From NCBI GenBank assembly GCA_947565865.1, contig CANOHT010000020.1, forward strand, positions 1 through 56,859: a stretch of 56,859 bases of DNA, in the 5' to 3' direction. The position numbers were made by a program, and so were the translations under genes. Below are positions 49,601-56,859 of this stretch, piece after piece; position 1 is the stretch's first letter; the number at the start of each line of letters is the position of its first letter. This stretch comes from an uncultured Clostridia bacterium. GTDB taxonomy: Bacteria > Bacillota > Clostridia > Christensenellales > Aristaeellaceae. A model generated the notes under the pieces. That model saw nothing but the letters and a program-made list of their open reading frames with translations. It searched no databases and was not told the DNA's origin.

Positions 49601-50583
49601 GAACCATTTGATGTATTCGGCGCAAAAAATGGCGACATGGCCGACGAGCCGCCGCCGGGTCTTGGTAGCACCATGACATTGCGCAGCACCGTGTCGCTGT
49701 CAACAGCGGTTTTCTCGCACAGCAGCGCGTTCTCCATGCGAACGTTCCGCCCCACCCGCGCCCCGGGGCCAATGATCGTTCCCGCGCCCAGAACCGTTCC
49801 GCGCCCAACGGTGGCATAAGGCCCCACATAGCACCGTCCCGTGACCCGGACGTCCGGCGGCAGACGGCTTGCCCGGGCGATGATCGCGCTGCCCCAGCGT
49901 CTGCCGTCCACAGGAAGACCAACCCGCCCATAGAGCAGATCCAGCTGAACCTCACGATAATCCTGCACCGTGGTCAAGCCGTGCCAATAGCCTGGCATTT
50001 CAAAAGCCCGAATATCCGTGTCAGTTTTTAGCAGCGCCTTCAGCCATTCGCCGTCATCCCCCGCGGTCAAGGAACGCTTTCTCAGTGCTGACGCGCTTAC
50101 CGCCATGATCCCCAGGCTCGTCAAGCGCGGCCTGCCGCTGGTTTGATCGTCCAGCGAGACGTCCATCACGCCGCCCTCCGCATCCACCGTGACCGAGCGC
50201 CCCGTGTACTTCTGCCCCACAGCCAGCGTCACTTCCGCGCCAGAAGCGCCATGCTGAAGGCACAGCACGGATAAGTCGGCATCGGTAACCATACAGGTCC
50301 GGAGCATCAGCAGCGGCCCGTCTGCCTCCGTCACAGGACAGGTTGTGAAGGTTACATCCATTCCCGCCGGCCGGATGCCGTTCAGACCGCCGCAAACAGG
50401 GCTGTCCGTATGCGTCGCCTGGATAGCCACCTGACGAAAGCCATGTCTGCGCAGCAGATGGAGATTCAGCTGAATGGCCGACTGATCCAGCAGCGGCGCG
50501 AGCCAGACCGGCTTGTCCGGCCAGATCGTCTCAACCGTGTCAGCGCTGCCTTCCGCCTGGGTCAATATGATCGCCCGCTCCAT
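49597..50583 (-). CDS. Sugar-nucleotidyltransferase-like protein with hexapeptide repeats
   Basis: A 328-residue protein. Residues 1-230 resemble a GT-A nucleotidyltransferase (GlmU, GMP/ADP-glucose pyrophosphorylase type), but the nucleotide loop GGxGTRL is not there: ILTQAEGSADTVETIWPDKP is found instead. The C-terminal 80 residues form a left-handed beta helix of hexapeptide repeats (VTGRCYVGPYATVGRG, TVLGAGTIIGPGARVGRN). Possibly a catalytically inactive or regulatory paralogue. ATG 50583 has GGAGG 12 nt upstream. Last gene of the RecQ operon. Its stop lies in the -35 of the 6S promoter. Confidence 0.7.
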   Translation of the reverse strand: MERAIILTQAEGSADTVETIWPDKPVWLAPLLDQSAIQLNLHLLRRHGFRQVAIQATHTDSPVCGGLNGIRPAGMDVTFTTCPVTEADGPLLMLRTCMVTDADLSVLCLQHGASGAEVTLAVGQKYTGRSVTVDAEGGVMDVSLDDQTSGRPRLTSLGIMAVSASALRKRSLTAGDDGEWLKALLKTDTDIRAFEMPGYWHGLTTVQDYREVQLDLLYGRVGLPVDGRRWGSAIIARASRLPPDVRVTGRCYVGPYATVGRGTVLGAGTIIGPGARVGRNVRMENALLCEKTAVDSDTVLRNVMVLPRPGGGSSAMSPFFAPNTSNGS

Positions 50584-50652
50584 CAAGGAACACGCCCTCC
50601 CCGCATAAAAAGCCTTAAAGCCATTGTATGCAGAAGAGCCGAAAAACATGCC

Positions 50653-52137
50653 TCAGACGCACATGCGCACCAGAAGCCTGCGGAAGGCTTCCGCTGCATC
50701 CGACGAAAGCGGCATATCGGAAGGAATACCGCCCATCCGCGCCATGCGATTCAGCTGGGCCTCGGTGGCAAGCCGCGTTGAAGCACAGCCCTTTTGTCGC
50801 GCCAGCTCCTTGCGCTGCCAGCGCAGGGCCCATCGTCGCAGCTGCCAAGCTTCCATGGCGGCGAGCGAGGGCGTCAATGTCAGCGGGGCAAAGCGTCCGC
50901 CCCGCCTTTGGGCCCGAGCGCAGGCGCCGCAGTGACCGCAGGGCTGCGCGCGCTGCCCCATGATCCGGGCAATCCCCGTCCACAGGCACCGACCGTTCAG
51001 GCACCAATCCAGCAGCGCCTGAGTTTCGCGGCGGTTCTGCCGCGCCTGCTGCCATTCCTGCCGGGAAGTCTGAAACAGACGCTTCTTCTGACGCCGCAGC
51101 ATCCGCCTTCGGCGCTCCAGGTCGTCAGGATCAAGCAGCAAAACGCAGTCAGCGGGCTTGCCGTCCCGTCCGGCCCGCCCAGCCTGCTGGGCGTAATCCA
51201 CCAGAGAATCCGGCATCCCGTCGTGAATGACCAGACGAATGTCCGGAATGTCCACCCCCATGCCGAAGGCGGTGGTCGCGGCCATCACCCGAGCTTCCCC
51301 GGACGCAAACCTCTCCTGGGCAGCCATCCGTTCGTCTCGCTCCATGCCGGCATGATAGTGCAGCGCCGGGAGTCCGGCCAGACACAGCTGTCGGGCCAAA
51401 CGCTCCGTCCGGCTTCGGGTGCGGCAGAAGATCAGGCATTTGCCGCCGGGGCATTCCGCGACGCGCCTGAGCAGTTCCGTCTCGGGCTGAAGCGTCGTTT
51501 GTACACGCAGCGTCAGATTTTCCCGGACAACCGGCAGCGTCACGATACGCTGCCTTCGCAGGCCCAGGCTCGATGCAATGTCGCGGAGCATGGCGCGATC
51601 CGCCGTGGCCGTCATGGCGCAGAGCACCGGCCGTGCCGGGAGCGACGCGATAAAGCCGCCAATCTGCCCGTAGGCCGGTCGGAAATGCTCCCCCCACCGA
51701 GGAACGCAGTGCGCCTCATCCACCACCACCAGCCACGGCGGCTTCGCGGCGCACAGCCCACGAAATTCCGCCGATTGCAGCCGCTCCGGGGAAACCATCA
51801 GAATCCGGCTCTGCCCCTGACGCAAGGCGTCCAGCGCAGCCATGCGCTCCTCCCGAGACTGCAGGCTGTCCATGCAGCATGCCGGAACACCTTTTGCCGT
51901 CAGACTTCCCGCCTGATCCCGCATCAGGGCAATCAGCGGAGACACCACCAGCGTCCACCCCGAATGCATCACTGCCGGCAGCTGCCAGCATATTGACTTA
52001 CCGCCGCCGGTGGGCATCAGGCAGACCGTGTCCCGATGCCGAAGAAGCGCCTGAGCCGCCTCGCGCTGTCCAGGCCGAAAATCTGTCCAGCCGAAAACGG
52101 TTTGAAGGGCCGAAAAAAGCCGCCGATCCTCAAGCAT
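50653..52137 (-). CDS. recQ: RecQ-type ATP-dependent DNA helicase
   Basis: A 494-residue superfamily 2 helicase. Motif I is MPTGGGKSICWQLPA, motif II is DEAHCVPRWGEHFRPAY (DEAH), motif III MTATADRAML, motif VI QQAGRAGRDGKPADC. A RecQ zinc-binding region with CLNGRCLW and CGHCGAC follows. The C-terminal HRDC domain is absent, so it is a short form like those of many Firmicutes. Starts at ATG 52137 overlapping the TPM gene stop (TGATG). It unwinds DNA in repair or recombination. Confidence 0.93.
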   Translation of the reverse strand: MLEDRRLFSALQTVFGWTDFRPGQREAAQALLRHRDTVCLMPTGGGKSICWQLPAVMHSGWTLVVSPLIALMRDQAGSLTAKGVPACCMDSLQSREERMAALDALRQGQSRILMVSPERLQSAEFRGLCAAKPPWLVVVDEAHCVPRWGEHFRPAYGQIGGFIASLPARPVLCAMTATADRAMLRDIASSLGLRRQRIVTLPVVRENLTLRVQTTLQPETELLRRVAECPGGKCLIFCRTRSRTERLARQLCLAGLPALHYHAGMERDERMAAQERFASGEARVMAATTAFGMGVDIPDIRLVIHDGMPDSLVDYAQQAGRAGRDGKPADCVLLLDPDDLERRRRMLRRQKKRLFQTSRQEWQQARQNRRETQALLDWCLNGRCLWTGIARIMGQRAQPCGHCGACARAQRRGGRFAPLTLTPSLAAMEAWQLRRWALRWQRKELARQKGCASTRLATEAQLNRMARMGGIPSDMPLSSDAAEAFRRLLVRMCV

Positions 52138-52973
52138 CAGAAGCCGCGCCCCACGCCGCCGCCATGGGTGCCGCCGGATGACGATGTATGGACGCCGCTG
52201 CCCAGGCCGCCGCCATTTCCGCCGCTGTTCCCGCCCCCTGAGGACGGATCCGGATTGCGGACGCGAACCACGTCCTGGCGCAGGAATACCTCGTCATCCG
52301 CCTTCAGCACACGGGAAACCTCCACGCCCGCGCTGAAATGGTACGGACGGTTTTTGAGGCTGTACCGCTTCAAAACCGTCAGGTACATCACCAGCGCCAC
52401 GGCCGCCGCCACCGCCGCGCCCAACAACATCTCACTGCGCGTCAGGGTATTGTACACGCCCGACAGCCGTTTTCCTGTCTCGGCATCATAACGGAAGGAG
52501 CCCTCCTGCCGTCCCTGACGCAGAAAATCCTTCAGCCGTTCCAGGACGATCAGGGCCGCCTGACCATAGCGCCCCGCCTTCAGGGAATCATAGCTTCTGT
52601 CAAACAGGTCATTCAGCCTTCGGTCGGTGATGTAGTCGATCATCGCGCCGCTGGTGCTGATGCAGGGAACGCGGTTTCTCATATCAATCAGGTACAGCAG
52701 CCCCGCGTCATCCTCGCCCATACCATAGCCGTTGCGCTCATAATACAGGTCAGCAAAGTCCTGGGTATCATCCCACACGCTTCGGCTGGTCAAAACCACC
52801 ACATCCATCTGATAAGTGGTCTGGATGTCGGTGATGATCTCCTCCATCTGCTGAATTTCCTGCTCGGTGAACAGGATGGCGTTATCCACCACGGAAGGCG
52901 CGGCCAGCGCGGCCAAGGGAAGCGCCGTCAGCAGCAGAACGAGAACCCACAGCCACTTCAACTTTCTCACCAT
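52137..52973 (-). CDS. TPM-domain membrane protein
   Basis: A 278-residue protein. It has a signal/anchor at the N-terminus (LWVLVLLLTALPLAALA), a TPM_phosphatase domain (about 30-175; TYQMDVVVLTSRSVWDDTQDFADLYYERNG and GLLYLIDMRNRVPCIST), a hydrophobic segment (LLGAAVAAAVALVMYL), and a Gly/Ser-rich tail (GGGNSGGNGGGLGSGVHTSS). TPM proteins are extracytoplasmic; some are acid phosphatase-like or act in photosystem repair. ATG 52973 has GGAGG; an upstream frame extension lies in the next gene, which it overlaps. Confidence 0.82.
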   Translation of the reverse strand: MVRKLKWLWVLVLLLTALPLAALAAPSVVDNAILFTEQEIQQMEEIITDIQTTYQMDVVVLTSRSVWDDTQDFADLYYERNGYGMGEDDAGLLYLIDMRNRVPCISTSGAMIDYITDRRLNDLFDRSYDSLKAGRYGQAALIVLERLKDFLRQGRQEGSFRYDAETGKRLSGVYNTLTRSEMLLGAAVAAAVALVMYLTVLKRYSLKNRPYHFSAGVEVSRVLKADDEVFLRQDVVRVRNPDPSSGGGNSGGNGGGLGSGVHTSSSGGTHGGGVGRGF

Positions 52974-54010
52974 AGGAACGCACCTCCCAGGCACATGGCG
53001 GCAAACACGGCCGCGGCCACAGCGCAGCACCATCCCAGCAGCTTGCTACGGTGAATGGGAAGCTTGCCGCAGACCGTGCCGGTCTGGCCGTTCATCATAT
53101 AATAGTAGGCCGTGCCGTCACCCCGGTGCTTGTAGGTCAGCGCCCAAGCCGGAAGCAGAACATAGCGCAGATTCCGCTCCTCCGTCAGAAAGCTGGTGCT
53201 GCCCGTGAGCGTATCGAAGGAATGACCCTGCCGCATGACGCCATCAGCCCGCCTGCTAACCTCCGCGTCCATTTCCTCCTGGGCGTAAGACTTATCCACA
53301 TCCCGCATTTCAGCCATAAAACCGCTGAGATAACCCGGCTTATAGTCCTTGATGCCCTCATAGTGATAGGGATGAATGCCGTCGAACAGGAGCCGGTCAG
53401 CGGTGGAAAGCGCCTTGCAGAACATACCGCGGAAGGTCAGCTTGCCTTCCCGCCGGACGCGATAATGCCGGGTGATGGTTGTGGTATAGCGGGCATCCCT
53501 TCGGACGCTTACCCGGGTACCCTCGCCGGAAAAGACCGCCTTGCCGGATATGTCGCCCACCCAGTAAGGATAGTAAATGCCCGTGAAATCTTCCATCTGC
53601 GCCTGATCGTAGAAGCGATGATCCACAAATTTTTTGGAACGGATAAAACTTTGGAAAACCTCCCGGGCGCCCTTGTCATCCAAGGTGAAGGGAATCACGC
53701 CATCCGGGCGGAATGCACCCGACAGACGATCGCTCATCACAATGGGATTATGGCAGTAATAACAGCGCGTAGCGGCAGTGGTGGCCGTGGTTACAACTTC
53801 CGCGCCGCAGCTCTGGCAGTGATAGGCGTGATACGCATTCTCGCCCTGAGAAGGCGTTTGCTCGGCTGCCGCATCAGCCCCGCCGCTCCCTTCCACCTCA
53901 TCAGGGCGCAGCGTTTTGCCGCAGTACGGACAGCTGAACCGCTGCTTTGTGGGATCAAATTCCAAATAGCCGCCGCAGCCCGGGCACTTGAACTGCAAAG
54001 TCTGGCTCAT
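52967..54010 (-). CDS. TFIIB-type zinc-ribbon membrane protein
   Basis: A 347-residue protein with two zinc ribbons at the N-terminus (CPGCGGYLEFDPTKQRFSCP with CPYCG, and CQSCGAEVVTT with CYYCHNP), a large soluble part and a C-terminal transmembrane helix (LLGWCCAVAAAVFAAMCLGG). Such proteins are encoded next to TPM-domain genes in Firmicutes and may form a membrane quality-control or protease-related pair; this is an inference. GAGGAGGG precedes ATG 54010. First gene of the four-gene operon. Confidence 0.8.
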   Translation of the reverse strand: MSQTLQFKCPGCGGYLEFDPTKQRFSCPYCGKTLRPDEVEGSGGADAAAEQTPSQGENAYHAYHCQSCGAEVVTTATTAATRCYYCHNPIVMSDRLSGAFRPDGVIPFTLDDKGAREVFQSFIRSKKFVDHRFYDQAQMEDFTGIYYPYWVGDISGKAVFSGEGTRVSVRRDARYTTTITRHYRVRREGKLTFRGMFCKALSTADRLLFDGIHPYHYEGIKDYKPGYLSGFMAEMRDVDKSYAQEEMDAEVSRRADGVMRQGHSFDTLTGSTSFLTEERNLRYVLLPAWALTYKHRGDGTAYYYMMNGQTGTVCGKLPIHRSKLLGWCCAVAAAVFAAMCLGGAFLW

Positions 54011-54047
54011 GGCCCGTCCCTCCTCTTTCTATAATCTTACACTGCCT

Positions 54048-54076
54048 ATCATACCATCTTCTGCTCTGACGGGCAA
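54048..54076 (-). promoter_or_regulatory. Promoter of the zinc-ribbon/TPM/recQ operon
   Basis: Minus strand: TTGCCC (54071-54076), 17-bp spacer, TATGAT (54048-54053), followed by a leader of about 30 nt to ATG 54010. Confidence 0.65.
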
Positions 54077-54142
54077 GCGGTAAATCATACGCCGCACAGC
54101 CGCATATGTGGAATTTGCGGATGAAAAAAACGGCTTTCCGTC

Positions 54143-54171
54143 TTGACGGATGCGGCATTACGTTGTATCAT
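54143..54171 (+). promoter_or_regulatory. Promoter of the KDPG aldolase gene
   Basis: TTGACG (54143-54148), 17-bp spacer, TATCAT (54166-54171). It leaves a leader of about 160 nt to ATG 54337. The frame is open through the leader, but no conserved protein is seen there. Confidence 0.65.
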
Positions 54172-54336
54172 GAGAATGGCTTGAAATGTGTTCCATCCGT
54201 GTATGAGGCTTACCAGATTTGGAAAAGGCTAATTAACGGAGCTTCCTTTTCCGGTCATTTCTTTGACCACGCCATGGAACCGCTTACACACCCTATCCTT
54301 TTGCGAGGAACTTTGATACAGAAAGGACGATTGCCC

Positions 54337-55293
54337 ATGGAATTCCTGGAGAAACTGTCACTGGCCGGTCTGGTGCCCGTCATCGCCATCAATGACGCTG
54401 ACGACGCCGTGCCGCTGTGCAAGGCCCTGGCCGAGGGCGGCCTGCCCGTAGCCGAGATTACCTTCCGTACCGCCGCCGCGGAGGAGTCCATCCGCCGTGT
54501 GCATGAGGCGCTGCCCAACGTGCTGCTGTGCGCCGGTACCGTTCTGACCACCGAGCAGGTGGATCGCGCCGTCAACGCAGGCGCCGCCGCCATCGTCTCC
54601 CCCGGCCTTTCGCCTGATGTCGTGGCCTACTGTGTGGAAAAGGGCATCCCGGTATGCCCCGGCACGGCCAACCCCTCCGATGTGCAGATTGCCATTCAGC
54701 ATGGCCTGAAGGCGGTCAAGCTGTTCCCCGCGGAGGCGGTAGGCGGCCTGAACCTCATCAAGTCCATGGCGCCCGTCTACCCCGACATGAAGTTCATGCC
54801 CACCGGCGGCATCAACGAAAAGAACATGCTGGACTACCTGGCCTTTGATAAGATTCTGTGCTGCGGCGGTTCCTGGATGTGCCCCAAGGATGCCATTGCC
54901 GCCAAGGACTGGGATCGCATCACCGCCCAGACCCGCTCCGCCGTGGACAAGATGCTGGGCTTCGAGCTGCGCCATATCGGCATCAACACCGAGAATGCCG
55001 AGGAATCCATGAACGTCGCCAACAAGATCGCCGCCCTGATGAACCTGCCCGTCAAGGAGGGCAATTCCTCCAACTTCGCCGGCGTGGGCTTTGAGGTGAT
55101 GAAGAAGATGGGCCGGGGTACCAACGGTCACATCGCCATCGGCACCAACAGCGTACCCCGGGCCAAGTGGCACCTGGAGCAGCGCGGCTTCAAGTTCATT
55201 GAGGATTCCGCCGTTGTCAAGAATGGCAAGCTGACCGCCATCTACCTTGAGGGCGAGATCGGCGGCTTTGCCTTCCACCTGGTTCAGAAATAA
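54337..55293 (+). CDS. KDPG/KHG aldolase fused to an extra C-terminal domain
   Basis: A 318-residue protein. Residues 1-208 are a class I KDPG/KHG aldolase (2-keto-3-deoxy-6-phosphogluconate to pyruvate + glyceraldehyde-3-P): LPVAEITFRTAAAEESI with the catalytic Glu, CAGTVLTTEQV, and HGLKAVKLFPAEAVGG with the Schiff-base Lys. Residues about 212-318 (from FELRHIGINTENAEESMN to EGEIGGFAFHLVQK) form an additional domain with a VOC/glyoxalase-like strand-helix pattern that ordinary KDPG aldolases (about 205-215 residues) lack. ATG 54337 has AAAGGA upstream. It precedes the KDG kinase gene, the enzyme that supplies KDPG. Confidence 0.88.
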   Translation: MEFLEKLSLAGLVPVIAINDADDAVPLCKALAEGGLPVAEITFRTAAAEESIRRVHEALPNVLLCAGTVLTTEQVDRAVNAGAAAIVSPGLSPDVVAYCVEKGIPVCPGTANPSDVQIAIQHGLKAVKLFPAEAVGGLNLIKSMAPVYPDMKFMPTGGINEKNMLDYLAFDKILCCGGSWMCPKDAIAAKDWDRITAQTRSAVDKMLGFELRHIGINTENAEESMNVANKIAALMNLPVKEGNSSNFAGVGFEVMKKMGRGTNGHIAIGTNSVPRAKWHLEQRGFKFIEDSAVVKNGKLTAIYLEGEIGGFAFHLVQK

Positions 55294-55295
55294 GG

Positions 55296-55455
55296 GGGGG
55301 CTTCGCCCCTTTTTTCCGCTCACCTTGCGTGACGTTTAAGGCTCATGCACACGGCCCATCTCGTCCGACGGGGGCTTCGCCCCTTTTTCCGCCCACCTTG
55401 CGTGACGTTTAAGGCTCATGCACGCGGCCCATCTCGTCCGACGGGGGCTTCGCCC
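55296..55455 (+). repeat. Tandem ~73-bp repeats carrying terminator-like hairpins
   Basis: Unit 1 (55296-55369) and unit 2 (55370-55442) are almost identical, differing by a few bases and one T. A third copy starts at 55443 with GGGGGCTTCGCCC and diverges after 13 bases. Each unit begins with GGGGCTTCGCCCC followed by T5-6, a typical intrinsic terminator; the remainder includes CACCTTGCGTGACGTTTAAGG. The array follows the KDPG aldolase stop by two nt and lies before the KDG kinase gene. It should dampen read-through and may give a tunable 3' end. Confidence 0.88.
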
Positions 55456-55560
55456 TCACGGCGGCGGACTGGTTCTTCCGAAGATTCCCCCGCATCTGCG
55501 TGGGTCCCGGGGCTGCAATGCCCTTACCTAAGATCATTTGCTTTGAAGGAGGAAATACCA

Positions 55561-56595
55561 ATGGCTAAGGTTATTACTTTCGGTGAGATCATGCTTCGTT
55601 TGAAGTCCCCCGCTTACGAGCGCTTTTTCCAGAGCCCCAGCCTGGAAGCGACCTTCGGCGGCGGCGAGGCCAACGTGTCCGTGTCCCTGGCCAACTACGG
55701 CATGGATACCGCCTTTGTGACGGTGCTGCCCAAGAACGACATCGGCGAGGCCTGCATCCGTGAGTTGCGCGGCTTTGGCGTGGACACCAGCAAGATCGTC
55801 CGCAAGGACGGCCGCATGGGCATCTACTACCTGGAAACCGGCGCCGTGCAACGCCCCTCCAAGGTCATTTACGACCGCGCCGGCTCCGCCATCTGCGAAG
55901 CCAAGCCCGGCGACATCGACTGGGATTCCGTTTTTGACGGCGCGACCTGGTTCCACCTCACCGGCATCACCCCCGCCATTTCCCAGGGCGCGGCCGATCT
56001 GTCCCTGGAGGCTGTGAAGGCCGCCAAGGCCAAGGGCATCCATGTGTCTTGCGACTTGAACTACCGCAAGAACCTGTGGAAGTACGGCAAGCGCGCGGAC
56101 GAAGTGATGAAGGAGCTGGTCAAGTACGTTGACACCGTCATCGCCAACGAGGAGGACTTCCAGAAATCCCTGTGCCTGAGCGTGGAGTCCGCCGCCTCCG
56201 TGGAAGAGGGCGAGCTGAACGTGGATAACTACAAGGCCATCGCTTCCCTGGCCATGGAAACCTACCCCAATATCAAGCGGGTCGCCATCACCCTGCGTGA
56301 GAGCAAGTCCGCCAATCACAACGATTGGCGCGCCTGCCTGTACAACGGTAAGGACTTCTTCCTCTCCCGCAAGTACAGCATCACCGACATCGTGGATCGC
56401 GTGGGCGGCGGCGACTCCTTCGGCGGCGGCCTGATCTACGGCCTGAACACCTACGAGGACGAAAAGACCGCGCTGGAATTCGCCGTGGCCGCTTCCTGCC
56501 TGAAGCACACCATCATCGGCGACTACAACCGCGTGACCGCCTCCGAGGTTGAAAGCCTGATGAAGGGTTCCGGCACCGGCCGCGTTCAGCGGTAA
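55561..56595 (+). CDS. kdgK: 2-dehydro-3-deoxygluconokinase (PfkB family)
   Basis: A 344-residue PfkB-type kinase that phosphorylates 2-keto-3-deoxygluconate to KDPG for uronate or ED-type breakdown. N-terminal signature region MAKVITFGEIMLRLKSP, FGGGEANVSVSLANYG (substrate site), DLNYRKNLWK, and the anion-hole motif DRVGGGDSFGGGLIYG with the catalytic Asp. AAGGAGG precedes ATG 55561. It is encoded after KDPG aldolase but separated by the terminator repeats, so expression may be partly uncoupled. Specific substrate inferred from context and family. Confidence 0.9.
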   Translation: MAKVITFGEIMLRLKSPAYERFFQSPSLEATFGGGEANVSVSLANYGMDTAFVTVLPKNDIGEACIRELRGFGVDTSKIVRKDGRMGIYYLETGAVQRPSKVIYDRAGSAICEAKPGDIDWDSVFDGATWFHLTGITPAISQGAADLSLEAVKAAKAKGIHVSCDLNYRKNLWKYGKRADEVMKELVKYVDTVIANEEDFQKSLCLSVESAASVEEGELNVDNYKAIASLAMETYPNIKRVAITLRESKSANHNDWRACLYNGKDFFLSRKYSITDIVDRVGGGDSFGGGLIYGLNTYEDEKTALEFAVAASCLKHTIIGDYNRVTASEVESLMKGSGTGRVQR

Positions 56596-56642
56596 CGATA
56601 CCTTACTCTTCGTTTAGGACGCAAGAATTAGCATGACCCATC

Positions 56643-56685
56643 AGAAAGAGCTATCAGGTTGAACAATCTGATAGCTCTTTCTCAA
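56643..56685 (+). terminator. Intrinsic terminator after kdgK
   Basis: A perfect 15-bp stem (56643-56657 with 56668-56682) with a 10-nt loop and a CTTTCTC tail, about 48 nt after the kdgK stop. Confidence 0.88.
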
Positions 56686-56722
56686 TAAACAGACTACATA
56701 CAAGAAGGAGTATGCCCGATAC

Positions 56723-56859
56723 ATGCAGGAAATAAGATGTCCTAAATGCGGTGAAGTGTTTCAAGTTGATGAAACTGGATATGAGCAAATAGCGCGTCAG
56801 GTTCGCGATCAAGAATTCGCAAAGGAAGTTGATCGCCAGAAGCAGGAATTGAAAAGCAA
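56723..56859 (+). CDS. DUF2130 domain protein (3' end outside window)
   Basis: An incomplete frame of 45 residues begins with ATG 56723, 13 nt after AAGGAG. Residues MQEIRCPKCGEVFQVDETGY carry a CxxC zinc-ribbon half, followed by the charged helix QIARQVRDQEFAKEVDRQKQ that begins a coiled coil. This is the N-terminus of the DUF2130 family. Members have been linked to restriction-like endonucleases, but their function is unproven. An ATG at 56712 is out of frame (stops after seven codons). Confidence 0.7.
   Translation, partial: MQEIRCPKCGEVFQVDETGYEQIARQVRDQEFAKEVDRQKQELKS

Noticed and set aside
49347..49955. Long N-terminal extension of the YjbR protein
   Set aside because: The open frame would run through the structured RNA and into the neighbouring gene; the YjbR family begins at the Met at 49346.
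54106..54336. N-terminal extension of the KDPG aldolase gene
   Set aside because: The frame is open, but it overlaps the predicted promoter and has no homology to aldolases; ATG 54337 has a ribosome binding site and gives the normal N-terminus.
55296..55455. Repeat array considered as CRISPR
   Set aside because: Only two full units, adjacent without spacers, each with a terminator hairpin, and no cas genes.

Overview
The window looks like a stretch of chromosome from an anaerobic, GC-rich Gram-positive bacterium of the Clostridia type, probably an uncultured gut or rumen lineage. The grounds are near-consensus sigma-A promoters (TTGACA / 17 bp / TATAAT), strong AGGAGG ribosome binding sites, many intrinsic terminators, a T-box leader, a class II GalT, pyruvate phosphate dikinase, an Rnf complex, the flippase-yabN-HU-rqcP cluster, Lgt, and the MEP isoprenoid pathway. 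No phage, insertion sequence, CRISPR array, rRNA or tRNA was recognised. The one clearly foreign-looking patch is an AT-rich nucleotidyltransferase pseudogene at 26569-26926.

Layout: 1-931 is a PadR / DUF2812 / 35-residue membrane peptide cassette. 1237-4807 (minus) holds galT and a membrane nucleotide-sugar dehydratase. 5049-8863 (plus) holds pyrG, an RlmI-type rRNA methyltransferase and an AraC regulator. 9141-14094 (plus) holds a lipid-linked sugar flippase, yabN (MazG), HU, rqcP and an ispD-ispF fusion. 14162-21151 (minus) is one apparent operon: a GH127-like protein, dus, and three consecutive secreted proteins of unknown function. 21249-22821 (minus) holds a QueG-like Fe-S protein and upp. 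22981-26321 (plus) holds lgt, a serine hydrolase, recX and a small membrane protein. 27222-29861 (minus) is ppdK. 30493-35303 (minus) is rnfCDEAB with no rnfG. 35421-40856 (minus) holds recN, argR, an AAC(6')-like acetyltransferase, tlyA and dxs. 40885-46686 (minus) holds a membrane protein, ddl, a membrane-fused MurF-type ligase, a hydrolase, a GNAT protein and tatD. 46683-48972 is metG with a T-box leader. 48969-49600 holds a YjbR protein and a 6S-like structured RNA. 49597-54010 (minus) holds a zinc-ribbon membrane protein, a TPM-domain protein, RecQ and a hexapeptide-repeat nucleotidyltransferase. 54337-56595 (plus) holds a KDPG aldolase fused to an extra domain, tandem repeats, and a KDG kinase. 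The window ends in a DUF2130 gene.

Functional threads: peptidoglycan and cell envelope (flippase, ddl, MurF-type ligase, dehydratase, lgt); isoprenoid precursors (dxs, ispDF); energy conservation (Rnf, PPDK, KDG kinase and KDPG aldolase); pyrimidine nucleotides (upp, pyrG); translation and rRNA/tRNA maintenance (metG, dus, rlmI-like, tlyA, rqcP); and DNA repair (recN, recX, recQ).

The points most worth a second look are a CTP synthase whose glutaminase nucleophile Cys is replaced by Gly (5049-6638), a 190-nt RNA that folds like 6S RNA (49374-49565), three tandem homologous secreted proteins (14162-18437), an Rnf locus without rnfG, a MurF-type ligase with a membrane domain in place of its normal N-terminal domain, and three junctions where a TTGACA -35 box contains the stop codon of the preceding gene.
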